DNA from: Wurfbainia villosa
Taxonomy: Eukaryota; Streptophyta; Magnoliopsida; Zingiberales; Zingiberaceae
Assembly: GCA_025175895.1 (NCBI GenBank)
Contig: JAKLTH010000238.1
Location: 6,696,001 to 6,760,000, forward strand
Direction: 5' to 3'
DNA: 64,000 bases
The notes beneath the pieces are model-generated. The model saw nothing but the letters and a program-made list of their open reading frames with translations. It was not told the origin of the DNA and did not search any database. Made by a program: the position numbers and the translations under genes. This document shows, one piece after another, positions 47,128 through 60,480 of the stretch (the stretch's first letter is position 1; every line of letters begins with the position of its first letter).

Positions 47128-47760
47128 GATTCAGAAAACCGCTCGGATTTCTCTTCGATCGCACCACAAATCACATAGGAAACAGCCACACCGGCATTCC
47201 GTCAAACAGGTGGCATGCCCCAGGCGAGCATCCAGATTCGCATCCAAAGCTCCAAACTTTCCGACCACCAGAGCAAATCGCAGGCTCGAAGAGGATTGAA
47301 AGAGGAGAATAAAAACAAAAATTAGATTTTATTGGAAGGAACGAGGAGGAGGTGGTGGAGGAGGAACCGTGGCGGAGAAGGGAGCAGCGGCGATCTTAAA
47401 CAAACTCTCCGATCAACCCCAAAGGCTTCCAAGTTTCAATCTTTCCGACCGAGGAATCGAAACAAGATCTGGGCGAAGAGATTGCAGCCCTCGTTTTGCG
47501 TAGGATGATTGAAAATTATAAATTTCGATGGAAGCGCCGAGGAGGGGGAGGAACCGGCGGAGGGGCCAGGATCCCTGGTTTGGGGAGGGAGCGGCGGTTC
47601 CGTCCGGAGCCTCAAAGGAAGAGCGGACGTGGGCGGAGGAGAGGGACATATTTGAAGGGCCTCGCGAGAGCCAGACGCGGGTGCGAACTCGCGGAGAAGA
47701 AGGAGAGCTGGCGACCCCCGGTAGATGCGGTTTTGGGTCGCCGTTGAAAGACAATAAGCA
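47128..47760 (-). promoter_or_regulatory. 5' flank of the kinase gene (UTR and promoter)
   Basis: GC-rich stretch upstream of the kinase ATG. The open frames on both strands here (up to 125 residues) resemble nothing I know and sit where the 5' UTR and core promoter are expected. No TATA box was assigned. Confidence 0.35.
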
Positions 47761-48258
47761 TAAAACCCCCCGGACTCTCCAATTATTCAAAAAGATTCTC
47801 TTTCAATTCATTATTCCAAAATACACCCCTCTTCGATCCTCTACCACTAACTAATGTACTCAAAATAGCCTCACTGTTTTTGTAATTAGATCTAAATTTG
47901 CGTTGGATTTGTTAAAGTTCATCATTCCTAATAATCGAATGATCCACATCTTTGTATGATCGTTTTAGTAATTCTATTTTTCTTTGGATTGTTTTTAGCT
48001 GTTATTTTATTTATTTATTTATACTACTTTTTCTTTGCCATTAAAAAAAGAAAAAGAGAGAGTCTTGAGCATTTGTAACTTTCTTTTAATATTTAGTGTT
48101 TGTTTTTCTTAATATTAACATATTCTTTAATTTTTGTTTTATCTAAATGATTACAAGGGAATTTGTTAAAAGAAATAGAAAACTTGTGAGTATTTTAGGA
48201 TTAATGAAACATTGAGGGTATTTTAAGAAAATATAATAAATATTAGGAAAAATCTTCG
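47761..48258. other. AT-rich intergenic DNA
   Basis: No gene or element recognised. Confidence 0.4.
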
Positions 48259-48550
48259 GGGGTGTTTGGTTAGTAGAATTTTTTTTATTTTTAGTTTTTA
48301 ACTTTTGAAAAAATAAAAAAAGAAAGAAGCGTTTTATGAAAAATTAGAAAATAAAAAAATTATTTTCTGTTTTCATTTTTATTTTCTAAAAAATAAAAAA
48401 ATATTTTTTATAAAATTTAAAAATATTTTTTATTCTCTAAAATTTTTTTTTTCTAAAAAATAAAAAAGTATTTTTTAAAAAATTTAAAAATATTTTTTAT
48501 TCTCTAAAAAAATTAAAAATGAAAAATGAAAAATTTTCTACGGCGAGAGT
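48259..48550. mobile_element. AT-rich MITE with GTGTTTGGTT-type ends, copy
   Basis: The left end is GGGGGTGTTTGGTTAGTAGA. The right end read inward is CTCGCCGTAGAAAATTTTTC. The interior runs of TTTTCTAAAAAATAAAAA type face each other. Same family as 3807-4080. Confidence 0.5.
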
Positions 48551-49059
48551 GCACTTTTTTTAATAAAAAAAATTAAATAACGTACTATTATGGTTTTTTA
48601 AATAAAAATTTATTTATAACTACTATAACATTATAATAATTATGATTTAGCTACTAATATTTTAATAATTATTTGTTACTTTTAACTTATATTGATTAAA
48701 ATAATTTTAATTAAATTTAAGCAATTTTAATAAAATTTATATAAAAATATTTTTAATATAATAATACGTTATATTTTTAATCTGCTATTTTGATGTTTTG
48801 TTAAAAAAAAAAATCCTAAAATAATAATAATGAATTTTCCTTTGGTAGGAAAATGAAAAGGCACTCTTCATTATTTATATCTAAAATTATTAAAATAGTA
48901 AATTTAATTAAAATATCTAAAATAACACTTTACCCATAATTTAATATTTAATATTTTCTTTTGTGCTTCAATTTGACTTGAGAAGTAGGTTTTATCCCTT
49001 TGTTTAAATTTAATATGAAATGCATGGTAAACAAGAAATCTATAAGAGCTAAATTGTGT

Positions 49060-49510
49060 GATTGAATTTTGATCATAATCCAGTTGAAATTTGATCGTGA
49101 TTTAATTGAACTTCGACTCTTATTGAATTGTGATTGAATTGCAGTCGAAAACTGATCCAATTGCAGTCGTGATGCATCGTAGCCACAATTAAATTGGATT
49201 TCAACCGTAATTTAGTCAGAATTTAATCAGGATCTAGTTGTATTCCAACTTCTGATCGGATCACAATTGGATTCCAGTCAGATCATGGTCGGAATCTCGA
49301 TCCAATCACGATCACAAAGTCGAGATGTATCATGGTTATGATTCGATCGGATTCCAATTACAATCTGATCAGAATTTGATCGCAATCCAACGATGCCAAC
49401 GTCCATCGTGGATCACGCGATGACTATATTGCTCATGGTGAAAGAAGCGTCGAAGAATTGACAAGGAACAATACTATACATTCCCTATCGTGCACCTCGA
49501 CACATGGAAA
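49060..49510. mobile_element. CpG foldback element, copy D (CpG mostly lost)
   Basis: Words such as TTGATCATAATCCAGTTGAA, GAATTGCAGTCG and GGATTCCAGTCAGATC correspond to GATCG-AATCC-GGTCGAA words of copies A-C with CG changed to TG or CA. The right part shares GTGCACCTC with copy C. It is the oldest-looking copy. Confidence 0.45.
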
Positions 49511-50243
49511 TAATCGCACAACGTATCAAAATACTATTTAAACTTATTATATAGATATCATAGATATTAAATTAACCCTGTGGGAAGGATTTAGTAGCTA
49601 GTACATGCTGACGTTGTACAATGGGATGGGTAAATCCCTCGCAAATATAAGAATATTATTTTTCCATGCGTTGATTATTAGTTTCAATTACCACCTTTAT
49701 GATGGTCTGAAGACGGACAATTAGATCGACAGATTTCGATCTTTTGCACCGTTATAGATGTTAAACTATAGATAAGATGTTGTTTTAATAAATTTTAATA
49801 AAAGGGGTTATTTAGAAAAAAAAAAGGGCCTCTTCCTGATTTTCTGCTAAATAATTACCCGCCATCGAAAGTCCAGTTTACGTTCTTCAGGTATTCATTT
49901 TAAAATGGGGATCTGATTTCAGTCACATGTGACGCACATGCTTGGGAAGGTCGGTCGCCGGAGTACGATCCATCGGCCGCGTTTTCGCCGTTTGTTGTAG
50001 CCGCCGGTCCACCGTCGCCGGCGAGTAACAGATGGCCCTTGTGCTATTCTTCTACCGCCGGCAAGTAACAGGGACTCCCATAGGCGCCTCCGTTCCCCTC
50101 CTTTCCAAAGAGCTGCAGCCTGCAGCCGCAACGCCAGGTTATTCCGGTTAGGATCCTGGATCTCTAAGTCCCTTTATCTTGGATTCGATCTGTGGATTTA
50201 GCTCCTTGATTTTGTTTCGATGTTCCCTTTTTCACGTTCTCAG

Positions 50244-50902
50244 CAGATCGATGAAATCACCACCGTTTTCGAGAGGAATGAGGCCGTATATCCCCTGCTG
50301 GAGCGCGTTGGGGCCCTCGAGATCGTAGGACTGCTCCTCCATCCCGTTTTATTGTTCTTATTTATTTGGAATATTCAATCTGATTCATATTCTTTCTATG
50401 TCGATTGTTGCAGGCGCGACCGCTTCTGAACTCGCCGCCTCCAACGGAACCCGGCTTATCAGATATTCTTGTTAGGAAACCTTCCTCATCGTCCTCGGTA
50501 TACGGTGACCTTGCTTCTTTCCTCCATTAAGAGTGGATATAGTTTTCCATCACAATAGTTGATTTGTTTCACTGTCGGAGAAAGATTACTGCTTTGATTA
50601 CATTGTGTCGTTGCACTTCGAGGATTGCCGAACGCCCCCCCAACAAGTTTTTGAACAAGAGATATTGTTTATCATTTAATTTACATTTTCTAAAATTGTT
50701 GAGACATTGTAAATTGTGTAGCTGTATTGTATTTAGATATGAGTAATTTTAATCTCTCTCAGTCAATTTTCTCCATTGTTATTGCTGGATGCTTAGCTGA
50801 TCTCTTCATATCACGTACTTGAATCCGATGGTTCTGTCAGAGATTTTTTCTATGTTCCACGAGTGGCAGGAAGAAAAAGCTAGTAAAATCAGTAAGAAGC
50901 AG
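50244..50902 (+). pseudogene. decayed fragment of an intron-containing conserved plant gene
   Basis: Two exon-like blocks in one phase are bounded by splice signals. 50244-50324 (after CAG, before GTAGGA) encodes QIDEITTVFERNEAVYPLLE then RVGALEI. 50414-50497 (after TTGCAG, before GTATAC) encodes ARPLLNSPPPTEPGLSDILV then RKPSSSSS. A third block (about 50813-50902, before GTATTA) reads NPMVLSEIFSMFHEWQEEKA then SKISKKQ. Together they look like the N-terminal half of a small coiled-coil plant protein that I cannot name. The third block lacks a usable acceptor and appears to have lost one T. No start exon or later exons were found, so it is probably a pseudogene. Confidence 0.4.
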
Positions 50903-50929
50903 GTATTATTCTGTTTATTCTAACTTCTT

Positions 50930-52600
50930 TAATTATTAAATTGTGTTCGTGCTACTTATTCGATAATTTATCTAGTCCTTCATCGTACTATACTACCATT
51001 TCATCCAGACTCATGGAAACTACTATTGATTCAATCTGATAAATGGATAGTAAATGCATTGTTGAGCTAATATAACTTTCTATATGAACAAGATATTACT
51101 TTTTTTTTTTTCAATCAACTTCAATGGATTATGGAGAAGTACTGAAGTATAGAGGTTGCTTCATCTGTAAATTGTGATAGACCAATTTGTTGTGTGAGAA
51201 AACAAAGTATGGTAGTTGATATGAGGTCTGTGGATCTCAATACCAGATGTTTCTGAAGGGCATTCACTCGCGGTGGTTGTCATTGTCTCTTATGATAGAG
51301 AAGTCTAGCATTTGAAAATATTTCCCCTTTCTAATTGTTAATATCCCCTTCTCATATAAGTTACAAATATATAGCAATTTGTTGATTTTGTTTTAGTGTG
51401 ATACTTATACTTTTACTATGATTGATAGATTATATCGGAGGTTGCAGCAACTAGAGCAAGTTGCAATGTATTAATGTAGCAATTTGTTGAAATTTTTTTT
51501 TAGTTGGATACTAATATCTCCTTGTCATATACATCACAGTTATGTTTCTATATTAGATATAGATAATTGTAGCTAGAGCATGTAGTGCTATTGCAATATA
51601 CTAACATAGCAATTTTGTCTAAAAATATTTTTTAATGTGATACTTATACTTTTACTATGACAAATAGACATCACTCTGTAGTATATATCTCAGAAGAATT
51701 ATTATGTTTCAGGTGTAAAAAAGGCAACAAGAAAATGGAAGCACATTTGATCATGCAAGTGAATACCTGACCTGTACAAAATTCTGTAATAGTGCAGCCA
51801 TATAGTTGAACATTAATTTGGTTATTGGGAATTCTAAATAGAATATGTTGAATGGAAGCATATTTAAGGAAATTTTTGTTTTTTCAGATGCATTGTTAGT
51901 ATGACCCGGGCTGTGGCTTACCTTTGGCAGAGTGAACAAGAAGTTCCAGGATAGACATCCTTATATACAGATCCAATAACATCAGATTGCTATTTTGAGG
52001 TATTGCTCATCTGAGACAAATTTGCCCTGGCTCACAGTGCCAACTATCTTATTGGACTGATTCAAATGAAATTTCAGTTATTATTCACACGGGAGTATTC
52101 TTGGTTTAGTTTGTTGTCCTTCATTATTGGTAAAATGTATTTTGTTCCATGTTCTTTTACCAAATTTAATGTGTTACCAACAGCCAGTTTTGTTCCTCTT
52201 GGATGAGTTGTACTTTTTGTGAGCATATTAGATTCATAAAGTATAAGTTTTTCTTCTAAGTCACAACCCGTCGTTTCAAGAAGATATATGTTTGGAGAGA
52301 ATGGCTTCTTCCAGTGAACTGACCCATATTCATTCCATTTTCAACTACTAACTTCGTCTAGTAGCTATAAAGCTGGAGGATAAACTGATCCATATTCATT
52401 CCAATGAAGATCTTGCCAAATTTTGCTTTGTATAGCTGATTACTTTTAAACATTGAATTTGTTGTGGGTAAAATTACCATGATCTTAGTGAACTCTTGGA
52501 ATGTGAAATGTGTTAACCATGAGTAACTGCCTGTGTAAATAGGGTTGTGTCCTGTGTGTTTAATATGTGGTGAATCGGAAAATGACCCATGTCTGATTGA
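50930..52600. other. no further gene recognised
   Basis: The part 51360-51660 carries repeated GTAGCAATTTGTTG and GTGATACTTATACTTTTACT words and may be another MITE. No coding exon continuing the fragment at 50244-50902 was found. Confidence 0.35.
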
Positions 52601-52619
52601 GCTATGTAGGAGATCGTTG

Positions 52620-55600
52620 GAATGCTAGAGGGGGGGGGGGGGGTGAATAGCGTCGTGCTATACGTCGATGGAAATCGTTCGCGTTCGCTTGCCTATGATT
52701 GTTAGTATGCAGCGGAATATAGAAATGATACAACAATCACAATAAACAAACACGAACACAAGAATATAACGTGGTTCGGAACCGAACGGTTCCTACTCCA
52801 CGGATCGAGCTCTAAAGAGCTCTAGTGATGCACACGCAACCACTAATCATAAATAACTCATTCTCGGAACAATCCGGAGGTGGAGAAACCTCGTACAATG
52901 ATTACAAAAGCAATACACGAAAATACAAGCAAAATACAAAGAAATGTAAAGAACACTTTATAAAATTAGGGTTTGAGCGCTTTGCTTGTTGGTTGCTTGG
53001 ATGAGGTTGAAGGGCCCTGAAATGCACCTGCAAATCGCCCCAAGAAAGCTCCCAAATAACCAATGTCGGAATCTCCATGAACAGCTCCCTTTTAACTGAT
53101 CGGTGGATTTTCGCTTCGATCATTGCCATAAGTCACGATCGGTGATGTCGCACTGTGAGACAACGACTAATCCACTGAAAAGTTTCAACGAACTCTCACG
53201 GTCATTGTACATTAGCGATCATTGCGGTACGTCCGTAGTCAGCCCGGTCGACTACGGGCATTCTGCTCGTGACTAAATGATCGCCACATGGCGGTCATCA
53301 TCGGTGTCGGCTAGAGCCTTTTCAACCCCTAACGGGAGAACTCTAGTCGGCTCGGGCGATCAGCCCGATGGAACCGATCGGTCACACTTCAAACGAGATT
53401 TTAGCCTAAGTATGGTTCCTTGCTAGACCACCCTTAGCCTGAACTCAAGCCTTAGCCACCTTCATCCACGCCTCCGGATCCCCAAGTCATCCGTGGCTGT
53501 TCATTCATTGCTAGCCTCCGGTGCTTAATTGGCTATATGCTACTAACGGTGTCTACACCTGGCCACTGGACTTAGCCAAGACTCGCAACTTTACGCCGCC
53601 ATTAGACTTATCTCGCCAAGACTCGCTTGGACTTTCTGGCCGCTCAATCCCTTGGACTTCTCAAATGCGAGACTGGACTTCGCCAACACCCATGCTGGAC
53701 TTTCCTTGCCAACCCGTATTGGACTTTCCATGCAAGACCACGCTGTCTTTTCCAACCCGTGTTGGACTTTCCATCGCAGACCCTACGCGATTTTTCCAAA
53801 TGCAGTGTCCCGACTTTCCGGACGTACCAGAGACTTGGACTTTCCCGATAACCACGTGGTCAACCCTAGTCGACCGTGAAGTCTCCCTCGAGTCAAACTC
53901 GAGTCCGGTCAATCGTGACCGGCGATTCTCCAATCTCCCGTATTAAGCATTAATGTACATCGATGTCGACTCACTCACGAACATACTACAAACATGAAAC
54001 ATCACTCGAGTCAAACTCAGTGCGGTGTCGTGACTGGCGATTGCACCAATCTCCCCTTTGATGTTTGTAACAAGGTTAGGCCCTAACTCAAATTCCCTTA
54101 CCAATTTCCCAAATTGATAATTTTACCTTCTCCCCCTTTTTGAAATACATCAAAAAGGTTATCTCTCCAAGGAGGTCAATGTCTCATGTCCCAATGAGAT
54201 CTTACAATCTCCCCCTTGGTCCAAAAATACCTAGGATGCCTACCATCTTCCTAGTGATAAGTCCCATATCACTCAAGATAGACAATCCTATTCACTCTCA
54301 ATTTCCAAATTTGATATCAAAAACCCATCAATTTTTCCAATTGATGACATTCTCCCCATAACTTCTCCCCTTCAAGAAGAGAAAAACACATCCATCATCC
54401 CATGATGGATACCTCCCCCTAAAGGCTTGCTCCCCCTTGACATTGCACCAACAATGTCCTTGGGAAGTCCCTAAGCCAATAGGAACTCTAAACCATAAAA
54501 AATAAGGTTCAAAATTCAAACTTGAACATTCCACACCTTAAATTTGATACATCGACCTAACACCTCTCCTAATCCAAATCCAATGGATTTTCCCCCTTTA
54601 TAATGCTTCCCAAAGCATATCCTAGGGTTAGAAGTGATTAGGGACCTTAACCACAGCTGAACACGGGCTAAACAAACTTGTTTTTCCCGAAATCAGCCTG
54701 GCAGTCGATTACTTACAGTTATTAGTTCGCCCATCATTGATCATCGTAGTGGCGGTCGATAAATCTCGAATTTATTTCTCGAATCGAGTTTTGAAAAATC
54801 ATAAGTAATTCTACGTATATCGAAAAATCGTGAAAATTCATACGTATATTACTTACGACTAATACAATTGGTGAAAAATATTTTACCCATAAAATATCGA
54901 AATTGATACAAAGTTCAAAAATGAAGAAAAACTTCAAAGTTTTAGCTTACTTTGTATCAACTTCATCAATGGTGATTGCTATCAAAAGATAGACTTCACC
55001 AAGATTTTTCAAAATGATTTTAAAACATTTTCAAAACCTTATCTTGGATCATATTCCTTGGGCTCAATGTACATGACTTGTACACAAGCTTTCCCAATGA
55101 TCCACCTTTAAATCAAGATGAGTTTTAGTTCATCTAGATGCAAAAACTATGCACCTTGAACTCAACTCATATCCTAACACCTCACATGTATCTAGGGTGT
55201 ATAAATACACATACATGTCAATGTGATGTGAGATGTGAGTTTTGTTCTCCCTATTCTAGGGTTTCATGCATTTTCTAAGGCAACTCTACTTGATTCCCTT
55301 ATAAATAGGTATAAATGAGACTCCAAGTCATGCCAAAATCCTTAACTCAATTTTAATCAATTTAGATGCATGAATGATTATTACATTAAAGATGGTATAA
55401 ATAAACACATGCTCATAATCATGATGTCATGACATAAGATATAAATCTAAGCATACATGACATTAACCTTAAACCTAAGCATAATCATGTCATATAAATG
55501 ATAGAAATAAGCATGATGTCATGACATGACAAATAAGATATAAAGGTATATAATACCTAAATTTCAATATTAGTTGCTATTTGATGTAATTAGGTTTATT

Positions 55601-55963
55601 TTGCCATATTACTATTAATCTCTCATGTGTGCCAAAAACCCAAAATGACACACAAACCTCTAAACCTAAATTGTGTCAATTTAATTGATTTTTTAATCTT
55701 CTTAAATGATATTGGCACATCCTAAAATCTTTTAGGATTTAACATCAAATATATTTCCAAGGTATCCATAATCTTGAAAATAACCTAGAATGCCACCTTT
55801 ACCATGGTTGAGTTAACTATCCATCCAATCAAGGTTGACACATCCTAAGCCCATCTAGCGTGAATCAATCACGCTCTTAGGAACCCAAAACTTATTTGAG
55901 CTCCTAGGGTTAATTAGGTATTCCTTAGGGATAACCTCTCTAGATACCTTCCTAATGACCATA
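52620..55963. mobile_element. non-autonomous retroelement-like repeat block, includes repeat copy 2
   Basis: A G-run (52630-52642) is followed by GTGAATAGCGTCGTGC and a stretch containing AACGTGGTTCGGAACCG. At 53400-53940 lies the second copy of the repeat at 36400-37330 (TTGGACTTTCC words, GGATCCCCAAGTC, GGCTATATGCTACTAAC). At 54110-54440 are C-rich words such as TCTCCCCCTTTTTG. No polyprotein motif was seen. The right part (54700-55963) is AT-rich. Ends and class are not resolved. Confidence 0.4.
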
Positions 55964-55965
55964 CA

Positions 55966-57390
55966 TTGGGTTTCCGATCATGGCGTGTGTGTTCGATCGT
56001 GTTTAAATACATGGTGAAATAAAATAATAAATACTCCTATTTATTACAACACACACAACACACGCATGCATATTACAACAAGTGTAGACATAACCGTAAA
56101 TTTAAATTTGCAATAAAAGGAAATTTATCTACGTTATACCTTTCGTATGACGTGTAGCGGGAACGACATCAACCGGAACGATTCTCGCTAGAATCGTCTC
56201 TATCCGTATCCACGCCGAGTTCCTCGGGATGACTTCGCTAAGCCACGAGCTTCGTCTTCGTACGGGTTACTAGCCTCGTGTTGAAGACGACGTGATCGAG
56301 AGATGATCACGATTCGAATCCAAATTCGGATCCAAAACGAGTCCTCAAAACTCGCTTCTCCGGAGAGGTATTCGTCAACCGATTGACGAATCTTTCGTCC
56401 TCCACCTCAGAGGATTACCGGAGATCGAATCCCCGGTAAGTTATCCGCTGTCGGAGCTCTAACCGTCGTCCAAACGACGCTCCGACGAGAGGAGAAGAAG
56501 CTGTCCAGAAAACTGGACAGCTTGGTGGAGGAGTAGGCGCCGGCCAAAACAAGGAAGCCAAGTGCTCACCTTTTCACCGAGGCTTAGGAAGATCACCGGA
56601 GGGTCGCCGGAGGGTTCACCAGCTGAAGCTTGGGCGACGACGGTTGCAGACAAGTGGCGGCAACCTAGGGTTGGCGAGCAACTCAATGGGCGTGACTCAA
56701 AGGCTAGGGGTTTTGGATTAGGGCTTAATTATCCATTAAACCCTCTTTTATAGAGAACTAATTCTCTTAATGGTTATTGGATCATAACCATTAGGCCCGT
56801 TAACCCGCTCCATTAAGATAAGTTAAAATAAACCAAACCATGATGGTTTATGTTAAGTTAAAACGAACCGAACCAACTTTTGGTTCATTCGTTTAAAATA
56901 AACCAAACCCTTTGGTTTATTCTCATCCATTGGATTAGAACCAAACCATTTTGGTTCATCCATTACGTCTTCATAAGACGCGGCCCATCCAGCGTTTCCA
57001 TTCACGATTAAGCATTTCATACTTTATATTTGGTCCAACCAAATCTAGTTTCTCTTTGCGAGAATCCCACTCTCGGCTCGTTTAAATCCTTTGGATTACG
57101 CTCGTTGTGCGTGTGACCAAATAGGTTCTCGGTTTATGTTGGCCGTCTATAATTAACCATTAATTATAGAACGATCATGAGTGGCACCTAGTAGTACATC
57201 ATGATCCCCAATTAACCGAAAAGATCAACGGTTGATCTAGAACTATTTCTGAAACCCTTCAGTAGCTCGAATGATTCGTGCCCCATTCCCTTCACTCATC
57301 TTATACCCACCCATTGGGCCTATAGTGTCGATCCCACTAAGTGACTCGCTTTCAGTATCATTTCCTCGTCTACGGATTCTAGTTACTGCA
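55966..57390 (-). mobile_element. left LTR (3' LTR) of a Ty1/copia element, at least this long
   Basis: This segment matches 62592-64000 along its whole length, starting at TTGGGTTT-CGATCATGG. Shared landmarks include CTATTTATTACAACACACAC, CGTATCCACGCCGAGTTCCT, CCAAACCATTTTGGTTCATC and GTGTCGATCCC. Because the right copy runs off the window, the true inner end cannot be seen and may lie as far right as about 58000. The CpG-rich frames inside are not genes. Confidence 0.8.
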
Positions 57391-58200
57391 CATGTATCGA
57401 AGAGTACCTTACTCTAAACATGTAATGCTTTGGCCAAAGACTTTAGTAACAATCCGACGAGAGGCCATGGGTATACATCTCCTCGCAAGGAGTGGTGAAT
57501 CCTTTATAGGCTATTCTAACACCGATCACTCGACTTATACGTCATCGGGTCCGTCTCAGATGTTTCTTAGATGTCAGCATAAGTCTCCGTGATCAGATGA
57601 CTTGAATACCCAGTCGAACCTCGCGAAGCCCGCGTAGAACCGTTCGTATCTATATGCAGAACCTAAGTCTTACTGGTCGCTCGATGAACTAGTTACGTAA
57701 CTGGCGTCCACGATTAACTCCGACATCACTATGTCTCACGGTGAGAATCGCTTGGATACACCGAGTATACCTAATTGCGGTCGGCGAATTGATGGTGTCC
57801 AAATCCATCAATTCATCGACTATAATTCCGTACATCGCAATTACACGTGTAGAGATACTCACTAGTTGTGATCCAATCACAAATTCTCTCGCGTGAATCG
57901 TATCGTACATTCGATAAATGAGTTTAAGATCCAATCAAATACATAAAACGATACTCGAATAGTGAATCTTCATTTATCGTATAAATGGTTCATACATAAG
58001 CGATTGCCTTAGGGCATCTCTCGTATATTACTAACGGACTCCCTTGCCAATCGCTACGGTATCAATACCGTAAGCTCGACATGACCCTCAAACTTATTTT
58101 GAGGTAATGCCTTAGTCGAGGATCATTAAGTTCCTTTCGATTGAATTTTCTCGATTGTATTTCGTTCCCTCATGATCTCTCGATAAGATGATAAGCGAAC
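57391..58200 (-). mobile_element. copia element: rest of 3' LTR and end of internal region
   Basis: Lies between the part of the LTR that can be aligned and the RNase H remnant. No coding motif was found. It should contain the LTR/internal border and the polypurine tract, neither of which I could place. Confidence 0.45.
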
Positions 58201-60480
58201 ACGTGTTTGGATCGGCATGAGATATGGCTCTTTCGCTGTCACGGTGCTCCGTTGTTATCAGAGAACCGGTATTGCTTCAATGATGGTAGGAATCACAAAG
58301 TTGAGCGAACTTTTGATCGACCGCTTCCTTTGCGCCAAGCGATGTATTCTGCCTCTGGTAGAATCGCTCGATCTCTTGTTTGGAACTTTTCCGATCTTTG
58401 CGCCCATTCAGGTGACGTATCGGTGAGACTGAATCATCCTGCATCGGAACATCCGTATACCGCGTATCGCATGTCCCTTCTCCCGTATATTAGACACATC
58501 CTTGGTTCTTCACTTAAGGATCGTGTCGCCTGATGATCCATTCTGATCGGATGGTATCGCTCGTGACACTCGAGCGTCGATACATCGGGCCTCGTCGTAA
58601 CATGCATACGTGATAGATCCCTTGCGGATCATAATCTTACTTCAAATCCTCTCGTCTTTGCGCGGACACATAGACTTGAAGGTGTACCATTACTGGGTAG
58701 AAACCTTTCTTGGATTCCGCTAAACCTCTTTGCTCGATACCGTATCGAAGACAAGCCGTTTGATCTATCTCTATGATCTTAATCCAGGATGTAGGTTGCT
58801 TCTCCCGTCTTCATGGAAATGTCTTGGATAACCAAACCCTTCAGTAAGATTGAACATCGTTTCCTATAAGTAGTATGTCATCGACGCATACAATCTGTTG
58901 CCTCCTAACCTTAGCACAAGGTTCGTCGGATTTTGTGACTTTTTGGTGTCTCGTGCGGATATTCCGACTCTGATGCTGATCCGTAAATGGACCGCCGATT
59001 CGTACCTTGGTTTTATCGGCAATGTGAAACCTCGGTGTATCGTATACACGTCCTCGGCGAGTTTCCATTAAGGAAAGTGTTTTCGTCATTTGCTATCTCA
59101 TGTCATAATGGTATGGCTGGAGCGTCGAATGGATTTAAGCGTATCTGAATAGGTTCGTCATAATCAACACCTTGTTTTTGGATATCCTTCGCCAATCTAG
59201 CCTTATAGGTAATCACATTACCATCCGTATCGATTTTCTTCTTGAAAACCACTTGCACATGGCTTTATCCGCGGTGGGTTGACGAGTTTCAAACTTGGTT
59301 TTCACGAATCCATTTCGACTTCGTGGCACAAGCCACTTATCCCTTACGAACTGTACTTCATGCGGCTCCTGTCGTGATGTAACACATCGTTCGATTAACT
59401 TATCCTCTCAGAATATTGTGTTCTACCATATCTGAAGATGTGTGGTGTTCTGATAGTCACATTGCTCGTCACTATGAGTTGTCATTTGTGCTTCACGGTA
59501 TCTCGTTAATGTATTTGAGTCTCGAGCCTCCTCGTTCGACACTCCCATTTTTTTGAGAAACTCTTTCTCTAGAAACAAGTGCCCAAACACTTTTGTTGGA
59601 TGATAGAATTGGTAACCCCTTGTTTCCTTAGTATCTAACAAATGACATTTATTGACTTAGCATCCAATTTATACGTCGATCCAGCCTAAGCGGAGAATGA
59701 CCCCATATCTTCAAGTAAGATACGAGGTTTCTTACCATTCCATATCTATGGAGTAGTTGACTACCTTGTAGGCATTCATTTAGTAAGCGTATCAAATCGT
59801 AGGAAAGGACTTGGGAAGAGTTCGTGATTAAACATTGACGACCCGTATCAATAGTCGATTCGCCTCTCGGATACACCATTATCTTTGTGGTGTATAGATC
59901 TAATATATGCGTTGTCTCTTAGATAATCAAGAAACTCTTGACTTAAGTATTCACCACCTCGATCCTCGAAGTATTTTAATACTCTTGTCATGTTGTTTCT
60001 CTTTTTAATTCTTTGAACCTTTGAAGGCTTGGACTTGTGTTTCATCAAGAACATATACCCAAACCGTAGTGATCATTGAAGGTAAAATTTATAGCCTCCA
60101 ATGCTTGATAGGTCACATGATGTATTGATCTAGTAACTCTCCCACTCGTTCACCCCAAAGAAAGGTAACTTAGTCGTCTTGCCTTTTAAGCGTGATTCGC
60201 ATGTATCGTATGAATCTAATTCAAGCGATTCAATTCCACATCGGTGTAATTGACATGCGTTTCGCTTATATGGCGAGCAATGCACGTATAGAGTCTATTT
60301 GATTATCCTTCGAGCGCGTGTTGCTCGCGATATTGAAAAATCAGGATCGTCAGCGTATAAATGTCATTACTCGAGTTCAGTTCCATAAATCGCCCATTTA
60401 AAGTTATATAACAATTGTTACTAAGCGTGAATGAAAACCATTCTATTTAACAGAAATAAACAATGTTCTTTATTGAGAAG
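58200..60480 (-). pseudogene. copia polyprotein remnant: integrase, reverse transcriptase, RNase H
   Basis: Minus-strand motifs appear in the order of Ty1/copia pol. Integrase is at 60054-59848 (RGGEYLSQEFLDYLRDN, NGVSERR) with its downstream part at about 59879-59649 (LKIWG). The linker FLEKEFLKK is at about 59560. Reverse transcriptase has SDEPC and VDDILLIGND (about 58865-58930). RNase H has EAEYIA (about 58340). IN before RT is diagnostic for copia against gypsy. The frame is broken many times by short indels, so no polyprotein can be made from this sequence as given. Confidence 0.85.

Noticed and set aside
47413..47854. Genes of 83-125 residues upstream of the kinase
   Set aside because: Overlapping frames on both strands in GC-rich promoter/UTR sequence with no recognisable domain.
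53521..53946. 141-residue + strand ORF
   Set aside because: Built from repeated TTGGACTTTCC-type DNA words (LDFP/WTFH repeats) in a dispersed repeat. No protein family recognised.
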